33,582 nucleotides of DNA from Colimorpha sp045640985 (GCA_045640985.1 JAZUFZ010000045.1:1-33582), one strand, 5' to 3'; counted from the stretch's first letter, positions 24,305 to 31,819 are shown. Notes: generated by a model from the letters alone, not told the origin. Made by a program: numbers and translations.

Positions 24305-25411
24305 CTATTCTTCCTCTTCCGCATCACCGTCACCGTAGAAATCGGGACAGAATACTGCAAGGTCATACACGGCATTGTTTCCAAACATACAGCACCCATT
24401 CCTTATAAGCCCCTGCGTCTCTGCAAGCAGTGCCGCCAGCGTCTTGGCCAGCATATCATCCGGATTTTCACTTATATGGTTTACTATTGTGGTGAAGAAT
24501 ATTTTTCTCACCGCATCGTATGCGTCATTAGGAATATATGAATCACGGGAATTTCCGAACACTTCCGTCTGGAGGAAGGCACGCCATCTGACCCATATTT
24601 CACATAGCAGCGGTGAATATTCTCCCGACGTCATCATGGCTTTAAGCTGCCAGAGGGTCTGCATTCCATGGAAAGTCTCTACATGGTTGCAGCAGGCAAG
24701 GGCTATCGCACATTGTTCCGTAAAACTCTCCGCATGGCAGATACTGTCCATCTGGGCACCGAAACGGGCAACATCATCCAGTGCAGCTATCTCCTCCTGC
24801 ACCGGCTTCTTTGCAGCGATGAGATGGTTTGATGCAGCAGAAACTGCTGCTATCTTTTCCTGATCCATTACCGGCGCGGCATATCGGTTATGTACATACT
24901 CCTGGAGCTGTTCGATATAGAATGATGGACATCTGCTGTCCGTCCAGTTTTTGGGGTGTTCCATGCACCACACCATATTCTTCACAAATTTCTCCCCTTT
25001 GCTCCGCAGTTCCGGAGACTGCAGTACATCCACATTGACATCCCTGATCGCCATAATGATCGTGTCAAGGAATGGAGCGGGATCTTCCAGCGTGTTTTCC
25101 CGCTCCCATATTTCATAATCCGCCACCACCGTATTCACCAGCATATAGCCGTTGTACATATCCTGTGCATTCCGCAGAAACTCATCCTGGGACTCCCCGA
25201 ACGGCAGTTCTATCCACCATTCTGCCATTGTGCATAAAGTGGACAGACATCCCTTGAGATTAGTATCTCTTTGAACCAAATCAAAGATTGCCTCCACCTG
25301 CGCATTTTCATCAATCGCCCATTCGTCGTTTGTTTCATTCGTTTTTCCGCCACGATTGCAGGCCGTCATCATGGCAGCCATCATAGCCAACAATAATACA
25401 GTCTTTTTCAT
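24305..25411 (-). CDS. Lipoprotein of unknown function, likely LytTR target
   Basis: The 368-aa protein has a lipoprotein signal peptide (MKKTVLLLAMMAAMMTAC, Cys18), an Asn/Gly-rich linker and a mostly alpha-helical mature part with many Cys, Trp and Met, ending in an acidic tail (DGDAEEEE). Helical stretches such as FVKNMVWCMEHPKNW, ICHAESFTEQCAIALACCNH and LAALLAETQGLIRNGCCMFG contain several cysteine pairs that could form disulfides in the periplasm. I recognise no family. Its promoter region carries three 9-bp boxes at 21-bp spacing, which suggests control by the LytTR regulator encoded two genes upstream. Confidence 0.75.
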   Translation of the reverse strand: MKKTVLLLAMMAAMMTACNRGGKTNETNDEWAIDENAQVEAIFDLVQRDTNLKGCLSTLCTMAEWWIELPFGESQDEFLRNAQDMYNGYMLVNTVVADYEIWERENTLEDPAPFLDTIIMAIRDVNVDVLQSPELRSKGEKFVKNMVWCMEHPKNWTDSRCPSFYIEQLQEYVHNRYAAPVMDQEKIAAVSAASNHLIAAKKPVQEEIAALDDVARFGAQMDSICHAESFTEQCAIALACCNHVETFHGMQTLWQLKAMMTSGEYSPLLCEIWVRWRAFLQTEVFGNSRDSYIPNDAYDAVRKIFFTTIVNHISENPDDMLAKTLAALLAETQGLIRNGCCMFGNNAVYDLAVFCPDFYGDGDAEEEE

Positions 25412-25454
25412 GATATTGGATTTTATTAAACATTATGTTTCGTGATTTCAGTTG

Positions 25455-25462
25455 CAAAATTA
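25455..25462 (-). promoter_or_regulatory. -7 element of the lipoprotein gene
   Basis: Minus-strand TAATTTTG lies 43 bp upstream of the ATG at 25411. The region 19-21 bp further upstream has no TTTG, so the core promoter looks weak, as expected if an activator is needed. Confidence 0.6.
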
Positions 25463-25491
25463 CAACTATTCCACGACACAGAAAATGCCGA

Positions 25492-25542
25492 TGTATGAAT
25501 CCGGAATACTAATGTACGAATACACCCAGTCAGCGTACAAAC
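25492..25542 (-). promoter_or_regulatory. Three candidate LytTR-binding boxes
   Basis: On the plus strand the 9-mers tgtatgaat (25492-25500), tgtacgaat (25513-25521) and cgtacaaac (25534-25542) are separated by exactly 12 bp each, giving a 21-bp period. LytTR domains bind pairs of roughly 9-bp direct repeats 12-13 bp apart, two helical turns on one face of DNA. The nearest box ends 29 bp upstream of the -7 element, overlapping or touching the -33 region, the normal place for an activator. The base sequence does not closely follow the published LytR/AgrA consensus. Confidence 0.6.
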
Positions 25543-25600
25543 GGGCTTCTCCTGAAAAATTCAAAATGGGCTTTGGAGCCGTATTCAGCCTGGAAATTTC

Positions 25601-26440
25601 TTATTTTTTCCAGATGATATAGTTGATATTCTCCGGCACATTCTTTTCCGGAATCTGTCCCCAATAATGGATGTTGTCTGCCGTATCTCGCGCAAACCCG
25701 AAATTATCCCTCCCCGAAAGCGAAACCGCCTGCTGGCATCCCAGCCGTACCAGCACGTCCGCAAAGTCGTTTCGCGTAACAGGTGTCTCGCAACCCACTA
25801 CCACAGACCTGTTGTCCAGCTTCACTATCGCGTTACGGGGAACCTTTATGCTCGGGTTCCGGCGATTGTTCTGTTCATGAACGGCCCTGCAGCTATCCAC
25901 CAAGGGCTTCTGGCGGAAGAAATAACCCTCTTCCTCTACCGCCTCCTCGAACAACGAAGTACTTTTAGCCTGTCCCAGATAGATCTCGCCATGGATTATC
26001 GCACAATACCCCAGCATGGAACAGCCTCGGGCCAGCTGCTCGCCTTCCAGAATAAACGCACCCGAAATCTGATTGTTGTCTTTCCTGTAATAAGCCGCTT
26101 CTGCCGCAAACACGATATTGGTGTCATATTCCGGCAAAAGCCTTCCCACATACAGCGAAGGAGTTCCCGAAGGAATAAACAGCTTCAGCGCAATATCGCT
26201 GATGACTGTATCCCTGATGATGCAACCCTCATTGCCTGGAAGGACCTCCGATACCGGAAGGCTCTGCTCCTCTGGAGTTCCCGAAGAGTAAACTTTATTA
26301 AAGACCACAATCCCCGCCAAAGCCGCCGCCACAACGGCAATGAGCACATATACCCACTTTCTGCTGTTCCCGTGGGGACCCGGATTTTCGCCTACAATCC
26401 GTATTTCGTTATCTTCCAGATCAAAATCCGTCTTCTTCAT
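25601..26440 (-). CDS. Single-pass membrane protein, weak phosphodiester-glycosidase-like domain
   Basis: The 279-aa protein has a 29-residue cytoplasmic N-terminus (KKTDFDLEDNEIRIVGENPG...), one membrane segment (about 30-47) and a periplasmic domain of about 230 residues. That domain contains ISGAFILEGEQLARG, a Cys-containing core and, near the end, SIKVPRNAIVKLDNRSVVVG followed by FADVLVRLGCQQAVSLSG. These resemble the R..RTAIG and LGA..A.NLDGGGS region of NAGPA/phosphodiester glycosidases, but the DGGGS segment reads SGRDN, so catalysis may be lost. The match is remote and made by eye. The gene starts 8 bp after the stand-alone LytTR regulator, the arrangement of membrane antagonists in streptococcal LytTR systems. 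I therefore infer a signalling or anti-regulator role. Confidence 0.65.
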   Translation of the reverse strand: MKKTDFDLEDNEIRIVGENPGPHGNSRKWVYVLIAVVAAALAGIVVFNKVYSSGTPEEQSLPVSEVLPGNEGCIIRDTVISDIALKLFIPSGTPSLYVGRLLPEYDTNIVFAAEAAYYRKDNNQISGAFILEGEQLARGCSMLGYCAIIHGEIYLGQAKSTSLFEEAVEEEGYFFRQKPLVDSCRAVHEQNNRRNPSIKVPRNAIVKLDNRSVVVGCETPVTRNDFADVLVRLGCQQAVSLSGRDNFGFARDTADNIHYWGQIPEKNVPENINYIIWKK

Positions 26441-26448
26441 ATATTGTT

Positions 26449-26811
26449 TTACTTCTGATCGCCTTGTTCCATTATTGCCTTCAGTTTCTTCAGTGCCTCG
26501 GTAGAAAGCTGTGCCGTCTGGAAAGGTTTGTTGTCGCCATCCCGCAGCATAAGGACTCCCTCGCTGGGTATGATCTTGTACACCTTTTCCCTGTTGATGA
26601 TCCAGCTGCGGCCTATCCTGATAAAACAGTTGGCCTCATGGTTCAACTGCCTGTTCAGAAGTTCCTCGATAAGACCAAGCTGCATACTCACCACCTCCTG
26701 AACCCCGCCCGAAAGCATAAACGAGGAGTAATTGCCATCACTCTGGATACAGACCACACTCGACGGATGTATCCTGAGCAACTCTCTACTATTTGTGATG
26801 GTGATATACAT
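26449..26811 (-). CDS. Stand-alone LytTR DNA-binding regulator
   Basis: The 120-aa protein consists of one LytTR domain: IHPSSVVCIQSDGNYSSFML at the start, the EELLNRQLNHEANCFIRIGRS block (split here at residue pairs seen in the family) with the hallmark F.RIGRSWIINREKV, and a C-terminal basic/acidic helix. There is no receiver domain, so it is not a classical response regulator; activity must be controlled in another way, most simply by the membrane protein encoded 8 bp downstream. The domain normally binds two 9-bp direct repeats, and such boxes occur at 25492-25542. The start follows a roughly 260-nt region leading back to element B, whose promoter-like end points at this gene. Confidence 0.92.
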   Translation of the reverse strand: MYITITNSRELLRIHPSSVVCIQSDGNYSSFMLSGGVQEVVSMQLGLIEELLNRQLNHEANCFIRIGRSWIINREKVYKIIPSEGVLMLRDGDNKPFQTAQLSTEALKKLKAIMEQGDQK

Positions 26812-27068
26812 TATCGGATTTATTGTGATTGAGTATAATTAGAACGGAAATCTTGTATAATTATTGTGCGACAACAGAAATATTCACGCAAACCTGCCAG
26901 AAATTTCCACATTCATACCCTCAACCATCTTCACCACATACATTTTTCCCCTGAAAAGATCCTGAATGAGTATTGAGAATATAAGCCATAGTGTTTTGTG
27001 TGGTTTAAGGGTTTAATGGTTTAATAGTTTAAGGTTTAGAGGTTAGAATTTGAAGCTTTTAGAACTCA
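26812..27068. other. Leader region between element B and the LytTR gene
   Basis: I see no gene. It contains an AT-rich part next to the LytTR start, a single box-like attcatacc at 26911 without a 21-bp partner, and an 8-bp tandem repeat at 27001-27032. If the promoter-like end of element B is active, this is a 5' untranslated region of about 260 nt. Confidence 0.45.
27001..27032. repeat. 8-bp tandem repeat, four units
   Basis: tggtttaa, gggtttaa, tggtttaa and tagtttaa follow one another exactly, with a degenerate ggtttaga after them. It is a simple repeat with no visible function. Confidence 0.75.
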
Positions 27069-27310
27069 TGATTTCGGATGCAAAGTTACGAACTCTTTCC
27101 GACGTCGGATGTCAGTTTGTTCACATTCAGTGTCATTTCGGTGTCAATTTGGTGTCTATTTTGTGCTAATTGGGTCATCAAGGGGTCAGACCCTCTGATG
27201 ATACAGAGGGCAGGCAACTCCGTTTTTCTGGCGGGGTTTCACTGGGGAAACGCCGTATATCTTTCGGGTTCCGCAGGGAGTTACATGGGAGATACCAGAG
27301 AGATACCCGG
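27069..27310 (-). repeat. Dispersed intergenic element B (inverted partner of A)
   Basis: Read on the minus strand, this aligns end to end with element A (521-760). It has 11-bp units ending in ggtatctc at one end (one extra unit reaches 27321), then gaaagatatacggcgtt, then the ctgtatcatca block, then a last 35 bases identical to A that include TAACTTTG. A 6-bp hairpin ccctct/agaggg at 27191-27210 surrounds gatgatac. A further inverted fragment, ctgtatcatcaaggg, lies at 27368-27382 just outside. It occupies the region upstream of the LytTR operon with its promoter-like end towards that operon. Confidence 0.8.
27081..27088 (-). promoter_or_regulatory. Candidate -7 element at the end of element B
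   Basis: Minus-strand TAACTTTG inside the 35-bp block identical to element A. It points at the LytTR gene 270 bp away. It is the best TAnnTTTG match upstream of that operon, though its -33 partner is unclear. Confidence 0.5.
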
Positions 27311-27529
27311 GAGATACCCGCCAGACTAAACGGCCTCCAACGTCCCGCCGGAGAGGGACGTCAAAACTGTATCATCAAGGGAGCCACTCTCTGGATACAA
27401 AATGGCTGTAGTTCCCCGGGGCGGCGGAGTATATTTTTTTTGCATTTTTGTATAATTTGCTGAATTTGAGATTTTTGGGAAAGGCTATGCAGGAGATGCA
27501 GGATAAAAAAGTAACTTTTTCTAATATTA

Positions 27530-27562
27530 CGGCGTTGATCACCCTTAGGGCCATCAACGCCG
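27530..27562. other. Strong hairpin downstream of the LRR gene
   Basis: Perfect 10-bp arms cggcgttgat and atcaacgccg enclose 13 nt that themselves contain ccc-tta-ggg. No long T tract follows directly on either strand, so it may be an RNA 3' end structure or a Rho-dependent signal rather than a standard terminator. Confidence 0.5.
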
Positions 27563-27622
27563 CCCCTTATACGAAAGTTGTATAGAGAAGTTGCATCACC
27601 TGCACAGGATTCAAGATACTGC

Positions 27623-27650
27623 TGGGAATGAGAGCATTACTTCATTCCCA
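27623..27650 (-). other. Hairpin in the 3' region of the LRR gene
   Basis: Arms tgggaatga and tcattccca (9 bp, perfect) enclose a 10-nt loop, about 78 bp beyond the LRR gene stop. No T tract follows. Confidence 0.45.
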
Positions 27651-27727
27651 AGAATCTAAAAGCCGATAGCGCCGGTAACAAAGGTAAACTGTCCAATATG
27701 GCAGCGGTAACCTTCCGGCTGCAGTTA

Positions 27728-29377
27728 TCAGTAACTTCCGGTCTGTATTCTGTCGGCGTAGGCCTCCCAGCCATTCTGGTCGTATCCGGTGCTGCCCTGG
27801 GGTATGAAGATTACTTTCACGATGTCGGAGAACACCTGTTCGCCTATGACGGGGCCAATCATAGGCTTCATATATACGGTGTCCATATACGCCATATCAG
27901 CAAATGCCTTGCTGCCTATCCTGGTCACTCCGGAGGGGATGGTCATCTCGAAGATGGGACTGTCGCTGACACCCTGGTTATAGGCGAAAGCCTCTTCCCC
28001 AATCTCGGTCAGACTGTTGGGGAGACTTATGTTTCTGCTCAGCACGTTGCACCCGCAGAACGCCTTGTTGCCTATCTTGGTCACACCTTCGGGAAGGGTG
28101 ATCGAGTAGATGCGGCTCCGCTCGAACAGTCCTTCTGGGACCTCGGTGATGGCGGCGGGCCACTCTATGCCGCGGAGCCAAGTCAGGCAGAACGCATTCC
28201 GCCCCAGGTGTGTGAGGCCTTCGGGGAGGTCCAGTTCCTGGATTTCGGCTCCCCAAAAAGCATCATCGCCTATATAGGTCAAGGTGCTGGGCAGGGTGAT
28301 GGCGAACATATGCCAACAGTAGGCGAAGGCTTCGTCTCCAATTTTGGTCACACCTTCGGGCAGCACCACGGTGCCGAGGCTGAGATTGCCGCTGTAGTTC
28401 TTGTTGTCGAATATTCCTCCCGGTATCTCTACGATGGCCTGGGGGGCGGTAAATATGTGCTTGCCGTTGAATTCCTGTATCCGGCCGCCCTCTCCGAAGG
28501 CGGTCAGCAGGTCGTCGGGCGAGAACCAGTAGCCCGAGTTAAGCGTGTAGAATATCTGGTTGCAGAGAGGCTTGGCGTGCGGGGTGGCGGTCACTCCGGT
28601 GCCGTTAGTGGCAAAACTCAGGCTGTAGATATGGTTGCGCGCTGTGTTCAAAGTGCCGGTCAGGGTATGGGTGAAAGTCTGGAAGTCATCGACTATGGTA
28701 ATGGCGAGTCTGGCGTTGTAGAGGGTGGGCGGCAGCACGATGTAGAAGTCTTTCGAGCTGTCGGCCTCGATGGGTACGCCCAGACCGCAGTCGAGCACCA
28801 CGCTGTCGCATCCGTTCATGATTGTAAAGTTGTTATCCGTGCCTTCCCCTGCGAGGGCGAGCATGGCCGATCCGCTGAGTGAGCCTCCGTTCATGTCCTG
28901 AAGCTTGATTTTTCTGATATGGGTGGTCATCGGGGTCGAGACGGTAATCTTGAGCAGCGACTCCATGTTGTGGAACTTGAGAGGGTCGCCTTGGCGGCAT
29001 TTGCCCGACATCACGGCCTCCAGCACCTGACGTCCGCCCGAGGTGCGGTAGTTCTGCACGGTAGGCAGGTCAAACTCCAGGGAGTTTCCCCTTATGTTTT
29101 TCACCAGCGAGAAGGGATAGGCGGCCTGGAAATAGTCGGCATCCTCTACATCCGATATCATGGCGTTGTTGCCGTCCACCGCTACGGCGTATTCATTGCC
29201 GTTGATAATTACCATATCTCCGTTGTCCCAGGTAGAAAAGCCCTCTTCCACATGCAGTTTCGAGCCGTTTCCGAGATAGGCCTCGGTTTCCAGTTTCAAA
29301 GTGATCCCCCCTTTCTGGCAGCCGGTCAGAAGAGCCGTAAGCGCCAGCATCAAATAGCATATTCTTTTCATAGTCAT
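27728..29377 (-). CDS. BspA-like leucine-rich-repeat surface lipoprotein
   Basis: The 549-aa protein has a lipoprotein signal (MTMKRICYLMLALTALLTGC, Cys20). An N-terminal beta-rich half (about 25-270) has segments such as FHNMESLLKITVSTPMTTHI and LPPTLYNARLAITIVDD that recall Bacteroidales fimbrillin-like or adhesin domains. The C-terminal half (about 330-535) consists of LRR_5/BspA-type repeats of about 23 residues, for example VVLPEGVTKIGDEAFAYC, ITLPSTLTYIGDDAFWG, LDLPEGLTHLGRNAFC, ITLPEGVTKIGNKAFCGC and MTIPSGVTRIGSKAFADM. Such proteins are cell-surface binding proteins in oral and gut Bacteroidales; the ligand is unknown. The gene follows the small 71-aa gene by 10 bp. Confidence 0.9.
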   Translation of the reverse strand: MTMKRICYLMLALTALLTGCQKGGITLKLETEAYLGNGSKLHVEEGFSTWDNGDMVIINGNEYAVAVDGNNAMISDVEDADYFQAAYPFSLVKNIRGNSLEFDLPTVQNYRTSGGRQVLEAVMSGKCRQGDPLKFHNMESLLKITVSTPMTTHIRKIKLQDMNGGSLSGSAMLALAGEGTDNNFTIMNGCDSVVLDCGLGVPIEADSSKDFYIVLPPTLYNARLAITIVDDFQTFTHTLTGTLNTARNHIYSLSFATNGTGVTATPHAKPLCNQIFYTLNSGYWFSPDDLLTAFGEGGRIQEFNGKHIFTAPQAIVEIPGGIFDNKNYSGNLSLGTVVLPEGVTKIGDEAFAYCWHMFAITLPSTLTYIGDDAFWGAEIQELDLPEGLTHLGRNAFCLTWLRGIEWPAAITEVPEGLFERSRIYSITLPEGVTKIGNKAFCGCNVLSRNISLPNSLTEIGEEAFAYNQGVSDSPIFEMTIPSGVTRIGSKAFADMAYMDTVYMKPMIGPVIGEQVFSDIVKVIFIPQGSTGYDQNGWEAYADRIQTGSY

Positions 29378-29387
29378 CGTTCCTTTC

Positions 29388-29603
29388 CTACCAAAGATCG
29401 TTGATGTCCGTTTCTTTATATTCGTCGTTGTAGCGGCCGTTGTTGGCCTGAGGTTTGCTGCTTGAGAATATCGACGAGAAATTCACGGCATCTGCCGCGC
29501 CCGAAGGCATACGGTCAAATCCGTCTCCGCTGGCGGCAAATCCGGATTCGGATCTGAACTCCACCATGGCAATGCGGGGTGAGAGATATTGCTTTTTGTT
29601 CAT
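29388..29603 (-). CDS. Small protein preceding the LRR lipoprotein
   Basis: The 71-aa product MNKKQYLSPRIAMVEFRSES continues into a Gly/Ser/Ala/Asn-rich, probably disordered tail and ends in the acidic DEYKETDINDLW. It has no signal peptide or membrane segment. Short genes starting K..YL.P.I...E, placed just before surface adhesin genes, recur in Bacteroidales as far as I recall; their function is unknown. Its stop lies 10 bp before the LRR gene start, so the two are one operon. Confidence 0.65.
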   Translation of the reverse strand: MNKKQYLSPRIAMVEFRSESGFAASGDGFDRMPSGAADAVNFSSIFSSSKPQANNGRYNDEYKETDINDLW

Positions 29604-29701
29604 TTTGATGTTTTCTGCCGCGCTTCCGAAGAAGGCAAGGTATCTATATGTTGTTGATAATCAATCTCCCATATATGTATATGCAAATATGGAACAAACT
29701 G

Positions 29702-29709
29702 CAAAATTA
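29702..29709 (-). promoter_or_regulatory. -7 element of the LRR operon
   Basis: Minus-strand TAATTTTG lies about 100 bp upstream of the 71-aa gene. No TTTG is present at 19-21 bp, so the call is tentative. Confidence 0.45.
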
Positions 29710-29913
29710 CGAATAAAAAATGGATTTCCGCCATATTTTGTTCAAAAAAAATCATAACATACCGTTTCCCGTCCGCAACCTGGCAGATATTTGCGTTATA
29801 CCTCCCTGGTAAGGCCGTCGTAGTTACGGAAATCTTTGGGCATTCCGCCCGGCTCGGAGCCATAGAGTTGAAAAAAAACTGGCTTCTGATTCCGGATAAT
29901 TGCAAAAAAGTTG

Positions 29914-29921
29914 TATCTTTG
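29914..29921 (+). promoter_or_regulatory. -7 element of the lipid kinase gene
   Basis: TATCTTTG lies 27 bp upstream of the ATG at 29949. Because transcription would start after about 29926, the in-frame ATG at 29868 cannot be used, which fixes the start of the kinase gene. Confidence 0.65.
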
Positions 29922-29948
29922 CATCATCATTTTAATTTGGTATATTGC

Positions 29949-30911
29949 ATGAATGTTGCTGTAAACGTCTCATCTACAGACGTAAAACATATTTTTATCG
30001 TAAACCCATACGCTGGTAAAAAAGATGCTACAGAGGATATCAAGGCGGTTCTGCGCCCATATTGCGGGAAGATTGATTACGAAATTTATGTAACCAAGGG
30101 ACCGAAGGATGCTACGGTATATTGCCGTGAATATTGCCTGTCGCATCCCGACCGGGTGGTGAGGTTCTATGCCTGCGGAGGTGACGGTACCATTAATGAG
30201 GTGGTTACGGGAATTGCGGGTATGCCTAACGCGCAGATGTCGTGCTACCCCTGCGGCAGCGGTAACGACTATATCAAATATTACGGCAAACAGGCGGATT
30301 TTCTGGAGGTGGAGAATACCATCAACGGGGTGGCCCGTAAAGTGGATCTGATGCAGGTGGACGTGCTGGGATGCGGAAAGAACGAGACGCGCTATTCGCT
30401 GAACGTGTGCAACTTCGGATTTGATTCGGAGGTGTGCCGCACGATGATAGAGGTGAAGCGCAAGCCCTTGATCGGGGGCAAGAATGCCTATACGACGGGT
30501 ATCGTGAAGGCTATATTCACGGGGCGTTCCAATCAGGTGGATCTGGATGTGGACGGAGAGGTGTTCCATCGCGGCAAGATGCTGCTCTGTACGTTGAGCA
30601 ACGGACAGTATGTGGGCGGAGCCTACAAGTGCGCGCCCCGTTCCAAGAACGATGACGGACTGGTAGAAATCTGTATGGCGAAACCGATGATGCTGGCGCG
30701 GTTCGTGAGCATGATCGGGGCCTACAAGCGGGGGGAACATCTGGACGATCCCAAGTTCCAGAATCTGCTGAAATACCGTCGGGGCAGAGAGATTACGATG
30801 ACGTCGGGGCGTCCGTTCTGGGTGACAATAGACGGCGATATGCTGTGCAGCGACAAATATAAGGTGACCCAGCTCCCTGGAGCGATTACTTTCGTGGCCC
30901 CCGGGAAGTGA
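29949..30911 (+). CDS. Diacylglycerol/lipid kinase family protein
   Basis: The 320-aa protein belongs to the DAGK catalytic-domain family (DgkB/YegS-like), which phosphorylates diacylglycerol or related lipids with ATP. Motifs are IFIVNPYAGKKDA (residues 15-27), the nucleotide loop CGGDGTINEVV (76-86), and PCGSGNDYIKYYG. These are followed by the beta-sandwich domain (SLNVCNFGFDSEV, GGKNAYTTGIVKAIF, LLCTLSNGQYVGGAYKCAP) and the ending FWVTIDGDML. The protein is soluble and probably membrane-associated. The start at 29949 is chosen because the promoter lies between it and the upstream ATG. DUF4332 follows 106 bp later with its own promoter. Confidence 0.92.
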   Translation: MNVAVNVSSTDVKHIFIVNPYAGKKDATEDIKAVLRPYCGKIDYEIYVTKGPKDATVYCREYCLSHPDRVVRFYACGGDGTINEVVTGIAGMPNAQMSCYPCGSGNDYIKYYGKQADFLEVENTINGVARKVDLMQVDVLGCGKNETRYSLNVCNFGFDSEVCRTMIEVKRKPLIGGKNAYTTGIVKAIFTGRSNQVDLDVDGEVFHRGKMLLCTLSNGQYVGGAYKCAPRSKNDDGLVEICMAKPMMLARFVSMIGAYKRGEHLDDPKFQNLLKYRRGREITMTSGRPFWVTIDGDMLCSDKYKVTQLPGAITFVAPGK

Positions 30912-30959
30912 AGTGCAGGAGACCGCAGTTCTATTTATTAACAGATGTTGATAAAAAAA

Positions 30960-30991
30960 TTTGGTCAGGTGGCCAGATGTTTGTATTTTTG
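30960..30991 (+). promoter_or_regulatory. Promoter of the DUF4332 gene
   Basis: TTTG (30960-30963) and TATTTTTG (30984-30991) are separated by exactly 20 bp. The ATG at 31018 follows 26 bp later. It rules out the in-frame ATG at 30961 as the translation start. Confidence 0.85.
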
Positions 30992-31017
30992 CACCATCAA
31001 ACCATAAAACTTACATT

Positions 31018-31425
31018 ATGTCGTACAAGATTGACCAAGTAGAAGGAATCGGCAAGGTATATGCCGAGAAACTGATTGCAGCAGGTATTAAGACTACCGA
31101 GGATCTGCTTAACAAATGTGTTACCCCTACGGGCCGCAAACATGTGGCAGAGGAAACCGAAATCAGCCCGAAACTGATTTTGAAGTGGACCAACCATGCA
31201 GACCTTTTCCGCATTAAAGGTGTGGCAGGTCAGTTCGCAGAACTGCTTGAGGCTGCTGGCGTTGATACCATCAAGGAGTTCCGCCACAGAGTGCCTGCAA
31301 ACCTCTATGCCAAGATGGAGGCAGTAAACAATGAAAAAAACCTCTGCAACCGCGTTCCTTCCGTGAAGGAACTTGAAAAGATGATTGCCCAGGCCAAGGA
31401 AATGGAACCAATGGTAAAATATTGA
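31018..31425 (+). CDS. DUF4332 helix-hairpin-helix protein
   Basis: The 135-aa protein has two helix-hairpin-helix units, each with a turn motif: VEGIGKVYAEKLIAAGIKTT (residues 8-27) and IKGVAGQFAELLEAAGVDTI. This is the pattern of DUF4332 proteins and of Pol-beta/radC-like non-specific nucleic-acid binding. The middle TGRKHVAEETEISPKLILKW links them. The function is unknown; DNA or RNA binding is inferred from the fold. The start at 31018 fits the promoter. The 91-aa gene begins 4 bp after the stop, so the two should be expressed together. Confidence 0.85.
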   Translation: MSYKIDQVEGIGKVYAEKLIAAGIKTTEDLLNKCVTPTGRKHVAEETEISPKLILKWTNHADLFRIKGVAGQFAELLEAAGVDTIKEFRHRVPANLYAKMEAVNNEKNLCNRVPSVKELEKMIAQAKEMEPMVKY

Positions 31426-31429
31426 TGCT

Positions 31430-31705
31430 ATGGGATTGTTAGGCTCACTTTTGAAGAATAAGGATCTTCTGAAGAATGTTTCGGCTCTGGCCGGAAACGA
31501 AAATATCATGAAGGCTGTTTCCTCCCTTACCGCCAACAAGGAACTGATGAACAATCTGGCTTCCGCCAAGGATGACAACCAGTTCAAGGAACTGATATCC
31601 ACCGCTGTGGATGCGTTGAAGGATATGAATCTGTCTGACGCGGAGAAAAAGGAACTCATCGACAAGGCTAAGGACCTGATCCAGGTATTCGGGAAAAAGA
31701 AATAA
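31430..31705 (+). CDS. Small helical protein co-transcribed with DUF4332
   Basis: The 91-aa product is nearly all helix, with Lys, Leu, Ala and Asn, and includes MGLLGSLLKNKDLLKNVSAL and LSDAEKKELIDKAKDLIQVF. It has no signal peptide and no membrane segment, and I recognise no family. It is 4 bp from DUF4332 and a terminator follows, making a two-gene operon. Confidence 0.75.
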   Translation: MGLLGSLLKNKDLLKNVSALAGNENIMKAVSSLTANKELMNNLASAKDDNQFKELISTAVDALKDMNLSDAEKKELIDKAKDLIQVFGKKK

Positions 31706-31729
31706 CCTCTGGAGGACCAGCTGATATAT

Positions 31730-31762
31730 GGCAGGACCTGCAGTTTGCGGGACCTGCCTTTT
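31730..31762 (+). terminator. Terminator after the 91-aa gene
   Basis: Arms ggcagg and cctgcc, with an inner stem cctgc/gcggg (one T-G pair) around agttt, are followed by tttt. It starts 25 bp after the stop codon. Confidence 0.75.
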
Positions 31763-31819
31763 CTGTGAATCCTGGAATGGCGTGTTTGAAGGGAAATTAT
31801 AAAAAAATTGAAAAAATAT

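Larger units (their letters stand above)
27311..27727. other. Non-coding region downstream of the LRR gene
   Basis: Apart from the edge of element B and two hairpins (27530-27562 and 27623-27650) I see nothing definite. The short open frames here have no recognisable product. Confidence 0.45.

Noticed and set aside
27698..28882. 394-codon open frame antisense to the LRR gene
   Set aside because: It is produced by the repeated LRR codons; the sense strand has clear repeats and a lipobox.
29868..29948. N-terminal extension of the lipid kinase from an upstream ATG
   Set aside because: The -7 motif at 29914-29921 lies inside it, so this part would not be in the mRNA, and the extension has no family similarity.
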